Shown: positions 56,746-64,000 of the stretch, one piece after another | Layout: each line of letters begins with the position of its first letter | How positions within the stretch are numbered: the first letter of the stretch is position 1 | Assembly (NCBI RefSeq): GCF_000400465.1 | Contig: NW_008806289.1 | Location: 62,001 to 126,000, forward strand | Direction: 5' to 3' | Length of the DNA: 64,000 nt | Origin: Wallemia ichthyophaga EXF-994 | Taxonomy: Eukaryota; Basidiomycota; Wallemiomycetes; Wallemiales; Wallemiaceae | The notes under the pieces: generated by a model | What the model was told of the DNA's origin: nothing | The model's database searches: none | Seen by the model: only the letters and a program-made list of their open reading frames with translations | Position numbers and translations under genes: made by a program

Positions 56746-58632
56746 ATGTGTCTACGCCCATTTACTCGACAGCCATGTACTCAGCCAGCAACAAACGCGC
56801 TGACAGCCAATTTAAGCAAAGGCGGGAGAGCTTTACTGGCGATGGATTCACCAAGATATCCAATAGAGGTTGGTTCACTGGCTGCCATCGTCTTACCCAC
56901 CTCACCCACCACCACAGCACCGATACCAACTTTCTCCAAGAACAAGCAGGATTTCCTCATCAGCAACCTTCCTAACCTAGAGCGCACTAAAAACCCAAGC
57001 TTCAATATGTACGGTGGACACGTTCCCTCTTCCAGCGACAGCGAGAGCAACTCCCACCTCTATTTCGCTATGGTAGAGGCAAGACACAAGACGGACAAGA
57101 CGCGCACTATCTTCTGGTTTAACGGCGGTCCCGGCTGCAGCTCATTCGATGCGCTAATGATGGAAGTTGGCCCATTTAATCTGATTAAGGATGATAACCA
57201 TCAGCTCAGACTAAAGGAGAAAGACTACGGTTGGCACGAGTACGCTAATATCGTCTTCATCGATCAACCAGTCGGCACTGGATTCAGTTACGCACAGACA
57301 GACAGCTACGTACGCGAACTCGACCAAGCTGCCGATCAGTTCCTCAATTTTCTCAACAACTTCTACGAAATATTCCCAGACCTTGCAAACTCAGATACAT
57401 ACATCAGCGGTGAATCTTACGCCGGTCAATACATCCCTTATTTCGCCAAGAAGTTGATCGATACTCCAAATGTCCCCTTAGAGCTTAAAGGTCTCATTAT
57501 CGGTAATGGCTGGATAGACCCCATCAATCAATACCCCGCTTATGCTGAGTTTGCACACAACGAGGGCATCATCCAACCGGGCACAAAGGCAGACAAACAA
57601 TTCATGGATGTCGTCGAACAGTGCCAGAATGCTATTGCTGGCTCTCTCGAACGTGAAAGCCAGACAGGTGTTCTCCCCATCTACATCCCTCAATGCGAGA
57701 GTGTTATGGATCAGATTACAGCCTCACATCGTAAAGTTGAGAATGGGCATCCGACCTGTATGAATATCTACGACTATAGACTTAGGGACTCAGATCCATC
57801 CTGTGGTATGAATTGGCCTAATGAACTGCACGACGTCACTGCATATTTGAGACAAGAAAACGTTGCCAAGGCATTCCATGCACGCGCAAAGCCCGAATCA
57901 TGGACCGAGTGTGACATAAAAGTTTCCACTCAGTTGAGGGCTGACCACTCAACAGCATCTGTTCGGTTACTTCCTGAAATACTCAAGCACACCAGCATAC
58001 TTCTTTTCGCTGGTGACAAGGATATCATCTGCAACTACCAGGGCATAAAGAACCTAATTGACAACCTCGAGTGGAACGAAGGAAAAGGATTCTCTGACGA
58101 AAGTGAAACCGAGTTGTGGTCATTACACGGTGATCCAGTCGGTGAATGGCAATCTGAAAGAAACCTCACCTACGTGCGTGTATACAATGGATCGCATATG
58201 GTTCCGATAGATGCGCCAGAAGCTATGCTTGATCTCGTTACCCGATACATGCAAGTGGATATCACGGCGGTGCAATCAGATGATCTTTACGACTTTGACA
58301 GCGTCGTTGGAGAGTCGAATCAAGTGGGCGAGAGTGATTCCGATAGTTTCGCAAACTCGCACAAAAAGAGTGGTGCTTTGTTCCTGCTAGTCATTATCAT
58401 CGCTGTCGCCGTCGCTGCTTTCGTATGGCTTAGACGGAGAAGAAGGCAGATGCTCGTGCATGACTATAGCCAACTGCGCGCTAATACGGCTCTCGCACAC
58501 GAAGATAATGAGAATCGTCGCAAGTCTGACGAACGTGTCGAATCAGAGAGATTATTCGATGTCGGCAGCGACATTGATAGCGATCAAGATCAAGATCAAA
58601 ATCAAGGTGAGACGAGTAAGCATAGAGAGTGA
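56746..58632 (+). CDS. KEX1: Kex1-type serine carboxypeptidase
   Basis: Late-Golgi carboxypeptidase that trims basic C-terminal residues after Kex2 cleavage; 628 residues as the longest frame. The catalytic Ser is in SGESYAGQYIP, Asp in FAGDKDIICN and His in NGSHMVPIDAP. WFNGGPGCSS (oxyanion hole), NMYGGHVP near the N-terminus and FIDQPVGTGFSYA are family signatures. One membrane helix (ALFLLVIIIAVAVAAFVWL) precedes a basic stop-transfer and an acidic cytoplasmic tail. The N-terminus is unsettled: no clear signal peptide is seen, an in-frame ATG lies at 56842, and a GTTGGT..CACAG pair at 56869-56917 (49 nt) would switch the start to 56775. Confidence 0.87.
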   Translation: MCLRPFTRQPCTQPATNALTANLSKGGRALLAMDSPRYPIEVGSLAAIVLPTSPTTTAPIPTFSKNKQDFLISNLPNLERTKNPSFNMYGGHVPSSSDSESNSHLYFAMVEARHKTDKTRTIFWFNGGPGCSSFDALMMEVGPFNLIKDDNHQLRLKEKDYGWHEYANIVFIDQPVGTGFSYAQTDSYVRELDQAADQFLNFLNNFYEIFPDLANSDTYISGESYAGQYIPYFAKKLIDTPNVPLELKGLIIGNGWIDPINQYPAYAEFAHNEGIIQPGTKADKQFMDVVEQCQNAIAGSLERESQTGVLPIYIPQCESVMDQITASHRKVENGHPTCMNIYDYRLRDSDPSCGMNWPNELHDVTAYLRQENVAKAFHARAKPESWTECDIKVSTQLRADHSTASVRLLPEILKHTSILLFAGDKDIICNYQGIKNLIDNLEWNEGKGFSDESETELWSLHGDPVGEWQSERNLTYVRVYNGSHMVPIDAPEAMLDLVTRYMQVDITAVQSDDLYDFDSVVGESNQVGESDSDSFANSHKKSGALFLLVIIIAVAVAAFVWLRRRRRQMLVHDYSQLRANTALAHEDNENRRKSDERVESERLFDVGSDIDSDQDQDQNQGETSKHRE

Positions 58633-58698
58633 TAGAAATTGTTTCTAGTGAACATAAAGAAATTTAAATATGGGAATATCTATGCATATTAAGATATA

Positions 58699-61600
58699 TT
58701 ACACCTCGGACACTTGTTCCACATAACTGCTCGTTACATCCTCTGCATACACGAGTGCATCCTTGCTTGACTGTCCTTGTCCATCACCACTACCATTGTT
58801 CTCTCCAGTTATCTGCATGATAAAGGCACTGCGCTCCAAAACCGCTGCTGAAGGTCTAGCAGCGTGGTCAGTTTCGAAAGTCTGTCTCAAGAAATCCTTA
58901 GCGTCGTCGCTAATATCGTCTGGAATGGTAGGTGAAGCTGAACTACCGATTTTAAAAATAGCCTGCATTTGATTGAGTGTAGGGAAGGGGTGCTCCCCCG
59001 TAAGCATCTCGACTATGAGACAACCAAGTGACCATATATCAGCTTTGCGAGTATATGGTTCTTGCTTCACTACTTCAGGCGCCATCCAAAAGACAGATCC
59101 TTGTAAACTCTGTCTAACTTTTTTGTTAACTCCGAATAAATTATCCGTTACCTTTTTCTTGGAAATTCCAAAATCCGATATCTTTACTCCGCCCTTATTG
59201 TCGACGAGGATATTAGCTCCTTTTATATCACGATGTATGATGCCTTTCGTGTGAAGGTAGTTCAATCCTGTCAAGATTTGTTTGACAAAGTTGCGCACGA
59301 GCTCTTCTTCAAAAGCGCCGTAGTTCTGCAGGAGCGCTGCAACACTCCCGCCTGGTACGTACTCCAAGAAGATATTCAGACAGCTCTCATCGAGGGACGA
59401 GTCTGAGATGTCGAGTCAGTCTGAGGAAGAAGCACAGTATCTCCCAAAAAAAACCCACCTAAGTACTGCACGATATTGCTATGCTTGAGCACCTTCAACA
59501 GTTCGATTTCACGTTCGAGAGCATCGAGCATGGATTTCTTGCGCGGCTCGACATACACGCTGCCCTCACCATCGCCACTTCCATTTCCATTTCCAGCAGG
59601 AAGATCGACCTGCTTGACAGCCATGAGTAGACCGGTCGACTTATTCATACCGAGGAAGACACTACCGAACGATCCACTGCCGATGAGCGCACCTTTATGC
59701 CACTTGATGGGTTTTCGCTCTCCATGTCCACCGCTATCGTCTTCATCTTCGTCCGTAGTCACTAATGACTGGTCCTGCTCATTCTCATCTCCCTCCGCAC
59801 CCAGTCCGACGGATGGCCTGCGCAGGAAGTTATCCCCAATTGCCGATGGTGGCTCGAGCGGTGACGCTGGTCGTGAATCAGAGTATGATTGTGATTGTGA
59901 TTGTGATCGCGTGATTGACTGCGATTGCGATACGGCGTCCGTCTGCTCAGAGGCACCCGAGGCTAGTGAGCGCGATGAGGGCGCGGGCGAGACTTGCGAG
60001 TCCTTAGAGTAAGGCGAGCGAGGTGAGAGAGAAGCAGGGGAAGTGAGCGAGCGTCGTGAAACCGTCGGTTTTAGGTATTGTGAAGTAGGTGAGAGTGAAG
60101 TGGGCGAGGTAGGCGAACGCTGCGAGAACGCTGGTCTGAGGTATTGGGATGTCGGAGAAAGCTCGAAGTGCTCCGTGTTCATTGGGAGTGGTTGCTGGTG
60201 TGGTGATATCTGCGAAGAGGCCGGTGAAGCGACATGCTCACTTGCATCGCCATCCTCACCATCTTCGTGTATGCTGCCGTCGCGGTATTCGTCCTGCGAA
60301 ACTCGATTCTCCACCTCCTGGACGACCTGGTCCATAGTGAGGACAGACGACGTGTCGTCGTTCATGCTCGCATTGCGACTGCGCGACATTCGACTACCAA
60401 GTGTTGGCTGCAATGATCCCATGCTTCGGGTCTCAGACCAGTCAAGTGGCTCGACATTGACAGGCGGTAGCATCGGTGGTTCACCCGGCACAGGAGGAAT
60501 ATCATGCTTTGGCGGCTCCTTCTGCGGTATCTTGTACTTGCTGTCCATGTACTTGGACGGCGGTGCTGGCAGCTCTGGCATCGGTTCACTCTCCCATATA
60601 GGTTTAGTTGAGCTAACAGAGTTCCCGTCTCGTCTGTTTATTCGCGAGTTGCGTGCTGTTTTGTGTATCGATTTAATGTCCGCTGTAGGGAAGAAATCTG
60701 CCAAGTGAGTCGATATCAGCTCAGATGGTGGCCTCTGCCCATGGAAATTCTGTAGTCTACCACGTGGATTGGCTACTCTGTCAGCTTGATTTACGGACGG
60801 GAGCTGTGCTGCTGATTCGTATAGTTGTGGCTCATCGTGTTCTGGTACAGCACCAAGACCAGACATGACGCTCATCATACTTGCTCTGTTTGTTCTCCTT
60901 CTCATCCTGAGCGACTCTGATGATTGCTTATGCATTGACTGCTTGGATGACTTCTTCTGTGGTGTCTTATCGGTGAAGAAGGCTTCGAACTTTTTCTTGG
61001 ATTTGGATTTAGGTAGCTGCCAATTTTCAGTGCGCTGGATATACAGTCCACGCTCACGCTGCGGATCGTCCGGAGGGGATTGACATACAGCGATGATCTC
61101 ATTATCGCTGAGTGGGTATCCGTAAACTATTTTATAGTGTTAGCAAATGCGGAAATAAGCAAAGCGCGAGACTCACTCTGTCCGTCTACGCACCTAAACA
61201 CTCCCCAGCCTTGGTATACAAAGTACGTCCTGTCATTGTCTTCTATTGCACCACTCTGGTTTTTGGAGAGGTAATTAATTTTGCCAAACTTTTTCAACAC
61301 TCTTGCAAGAACATCGTCAGCTTTCTCGCACTCAGACACGTCGACAGTTCTCGTGAAACCGTCTGCAGCGGTGATGAACTTGACACATTTTCTCCGAACG
61401 TCTGTCAAGGACAACTTGGAGTTATTGTGAGACTGATAAGGACCAGCGCCTATTCTATAGCCGTTTTCGAACATCTCTTCACGAACAGACTCAGTGGGAG
61501 AGACCTGTGGCTTGGCATAAGGATGGAGAGCAGGATTAGCCGTGTTAGGACGAATACCATGTGCAGAGAACTGCTTCCTCGAGACGACATTGCTAGTGGA

Positions 61601-62224
61601 AGGACGCCTGAGGGAGCCAGAAGAGAGATTGAGTAGATTCTTGCGGGATGAGCTGGGTGGATTTGGAAGTGGAGCTGTGGTGTAGAGCTCCTTATTGGAA
61701 GGAACTCTATGTGGGTTTGAGTTACCACGCGGTCTCTTTAAGCCAGGTACACCGAGTGAGGCGAGTGTTGACTTTGTGCTCTTGTCCTTCTGAGGCTGGT
61801 ACGCAATATCGTTCTTGTGCTGCTGTTGAGCGTGGTCGAGGACAAGAGGCGGTGGCCTGGCCTGGGATGGACGAATAGGTGCAGGTTTGCGCTTGGACAT
61901 GGTCATGTTCAAACTCATACTCCTGCTTATGCTATCCTCGACACTGGATGATTTCTTATCATCGAGCTGAACCAACTCGTTGAGGCATCTGTAACGTAGG
62001 CTACTGATTGCTACCGATATACGCACTCTATCGGCAACGCTCGGAATTCCCATTTCCTTCAACGCGGACTGATCGACGTCGAGAATGTTTTCACCGCGTA
62101 TATCGTTTTCTCTGAATAGCTGTACGTATACAGAGCAATTGTAGTCGCTTAGAAAGGTAGAGACATCTTGATCGTCCCAATTTTTAATTTTATTTAGAAA
62201 CCCTTGCTCATCCTTCCCGGCCAT
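58699..62224 (-). CDS. STE11: STE11/Byr2-type MAP kinase kinase kinase
   Basis: Upstream kinase of pheromone, filamentation or osmotic MAPK cascades; 1139 residues. Exons from the start are 61177-62224, 59459-61126 and 59402 down to 58699. A SAM domain covers about residues 10-80 ([37 protein letters not shown]). A Ras-association-like domain covers about 275-385 ([20 protein letters not shown], then GWGVFRC and, across the 50-nt intron, the [14 protein letters not shown] block). A Ser/Pro-rich linker of some 400 residues follows. The kinase domain is at about 800-1100 with [38 protein letters not shown] and [10 protein letters not shown]. The last intron (56 nt) splits the [17 protein letters not shown] strand. 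Confidence 0.93.
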
Positions 62225-62359
62225 CTTTCGAAGTGGCAGATCAAGACACGGCACGCGACACATAATACAACACATAACGCCTAAATTTTAAAAAAAGTTT
62301 AATGAAAAAACAAAGGCTTTACAAATGCTCGGGTAATCGTGTTCTACATTATTGAGAGT

Positions 62360-63750
62360 CTACTGTTGGGCGCATTGTACACCTGGACCTGCACCACCGC
62401 GCATATCATCCTCGTCATCTTCCTCCATCGAATCAGGACGGTGGTGTTGCTCAGCTTGTTGACCGGCAGAGAGTTGCTCGAATGCAACGTCGTCAACGTG
62501 CAATGAAGTACTCTCTGGTACATTTCTTGGTGGCAATGCCTTTTCGAGGTGTGGAACTAACTCTGGGCTGATAGTTTCTGGGAACTTAACCTTAATGTTT
62601 ACGAAGAGATCACCTAATTCGTGGAATCTTTGTGATGGCATACCTTCTTTAGGAATCTTACGAAGTGACTCTGGTGTGATAATTTCACCTGCTGGCCAAG
62701 AAACCTTTATTAAGCGTTCATCGAGATGTGGAATGGTGAATGAACCGCCGCCGAGTGCAGATAACAAGTCAATTTCCTTATCAGCGAATAAGTCATTACC
62801 CTTTCTCTTGAAAATGCTATGTGGCTTCTCTTCAACAACGATAACAACGTCACCAGGAAGGGTACCAGGTGCTTGATCAGCCTCACCGTTGAAGACGATT
62901 TGAGCGCCATTCTTCAAACCCTTATCAATGTGAACTTCAAGAGTTTTACGACCAGAAGTAATCTTTTTACCGTTGCAAGTTTTACAGCGATCCTTTGCAG
63001 GGATTTCTTCACCTTGGCCGTTACAGCTGTCACATTGCTGTTGGACTTGTTGCATCATAGGACCGAGTTGGCGGAGAGAGACCTTGATACCTCTACCGTG
63101 ACAAGAGGTACATTGCTTAACGGAGCCAGCTTTACCGCCTCTACCTTCACAGCCATTGCAAATTGAGTTCTTGTTCAAAGCAAGCTTTGTAGTCTTTCCT
63201 TTGTACATGTCCTCCAATGAGACATTCAGTCTGTGGACCAAATCTTTACCTTTCCGTGGGCCAGTAGGACGACGACCGCCACCGAAGCCACCGAATAATT
63301 GAGAGAAGAGGTCGCCTGGGTCCATGCCCATGCCTGCATCGCCTTGCAAACCTTCTTCACCGTATTGATCGTACATTTGTCTCTTGTCCTCGTCGGAGAG
63401 GACTTCGTAGCTGATAGGGGTGAGGATTTATAGGAAAACAAGGAAAAGACTAACGCGTGAGTGACTTCCTTGAACAAGTCAGGATCACCACCTTTGTCTG
63501 GGTGAAGACGAAGAGCTCTTTGGGAGTGTAAGGGATTTGTAAAAGTAGTTATATATCCACATACTTCTTACGATAAGACTGCATAACTGTATAAGCCATG
63601 TACGCCACTATAAACAGATTTTATGCTCACCTTCTTCAAATCAGCCTGCGAAGCCTCTGGCTGGCTATCTAATAGGTCGTAATATTTACTATTCTATCGT
63701 TAAATACGCTAATTTAACACTATTTCAGCTACCTACCGATCAGCGACCAT
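62360..63750 (-). CDS. YDJ1: Ydj1-type farnesylated DnaJ co-chaperone
   Basis: Hsp70 co-chaperone of class A; 399 residues. Exons from the start are 63737-63750 (14 nt), 63631-63688, 63565-63578 (14 nt), 63455-63517 and 62360-63410. The J domain is built from all five: KYYDLLDSQPEASQADLKK, SYRKK, ALRLHPDKGGDPDLFKEVTH with the HPD motif, and YEVLSDEDKRQMYDQYG. A Gly/Phe region (SQLFGGFGGG) and four zinc-binding CxxCxGxG-type repeats follow at about 130-195 (CNGCEGRGG, CTSCHGRG, CDSCNGQG, CKTCNGKK). The C-terminus CAQQ is a CaaX box for farnesylation. Upstream, TTCTCGAA at 63779-63786 is a minimal heat-shock-element core. Confidence 0.95.
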
Positions 63751-64000
63751 AGTTTTTGAGCGAGCGAGAAGCTTAGAATTCTCGAAACGTCGACATATTT
63801 TGATAATGACATTTTAAATTTGGATTTGTTCTTATTAGAGGGATTTTGAGAGTGGCTGGATCTTATTTAATAGGACTGCTTAAATACCTCACCAGTCCCA
63901 GTACACTGCATATCGTCGCAGTATGTGTCATCTTAGACATGTTTGAATACAACAAGATGAATAAGATATTCTAAATCTGATCATCTTTCTGACTACATCT

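Noticed and set aside
59476-60708. Plus-strand frames of 178 and 221 codons opposite the STE11-type gene
   Set aside because: They mirror Ser/Pro-rich repeats of the MAPKKK linker; such repeats often leave the other strand open.
63771-63790. Full heat-shock element upstream of YDJ1
   Set aside because: Only two adjoining units (TTC and GAA) are perfect; a functional element usually needs three.

Overview
The window is nuclear DNA of a very compact fungal genome, most likely a basidiomycete; a Wallemia-like yeast is my best guess, but that rests on gene style and not on a database match. I support 38 protein genes in 64 kb on both strands, often with 20-150 bp between them. I placed 82 introns by hand from GT..AG borders that join conserved protein blocks. 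Eighty-one are 43-60 nt long (typical donors GTGAGT, GTGGGT, GTTGGT, GTGTGT); the exception is a 199-nt intron in THI4. Several genes carry exons of only 8-14 nt. I recognised no tRNA, rRNA, transposon or CRISPR sequence.

Layout. 1-10 kb: 3' part of a tandem-RRM gene cut by the window edge, Rab5 GTPase, a short delta-COP, an IME4/METTL3-type m6A methyltransferase, an RNase P/MRP Rpr2/Snm1-like protein, a CARM1-like arginine methyltransferase, SLY1 and SEN34. 10-22.5 kb: methylenetetrahydrofolate reductase, APC3/CDC27, casein kinase I, a 74-residue DUF1748 protein, RAD54 and a HAL4/SAT4-type kinase. 22.5-35 kb: CAS1-type O-acetyltransferase, two APSES transcription factors (StuA-type and Mbp1-type) flanking an Ies1-like gene and mitochondrial uS4m, then SLA1 and guanylate kinase. 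35-43 kb: NAD(P)HX dehydratase, a LETM1-like protein, an unknown protein rich in S/T-P sites, a vWA protein, a WOPR regulator and THI4. 43-54 kb: MDM34 (ERMES), RICTOR (TORC2), MPP-beta, TOM20 and TIP41. 54-64 kb: AIR1/2-type zinc-knuckle protein, a CYSTM protein, KEX1, STE11-type MAPKKK and YDJ1.

Themes. RNA handling is well represented (m6A writer, SEN34, RNase P/MRP subunit, AIR protein, RRM protein), as are membrane traffic (Rab5, COPI, SLY1, SLA1), mitochondrial import and tethering (MDM34, MPP-beta, TOM20, LETM1-like, uS4m) and TOR signalling (RICTOR, TIP41). The Mbp1-type factor encoded here would be expected to bind ACGCGT boxes, and three such boxes at exact 21-bp spacing lie near 39.25 kb between two divergent genes.

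No new multi-gene system stands out. The most notable items are the partial TPP-riboswitch signature in the only long intron, the spaced ACGCGT triplet, the micro-exons (8, 10, 11, 12 and 14 nt), divergent start codons only 17 and 20 bp apart, and a delta-COP gene that ends before the mu-homology domain.
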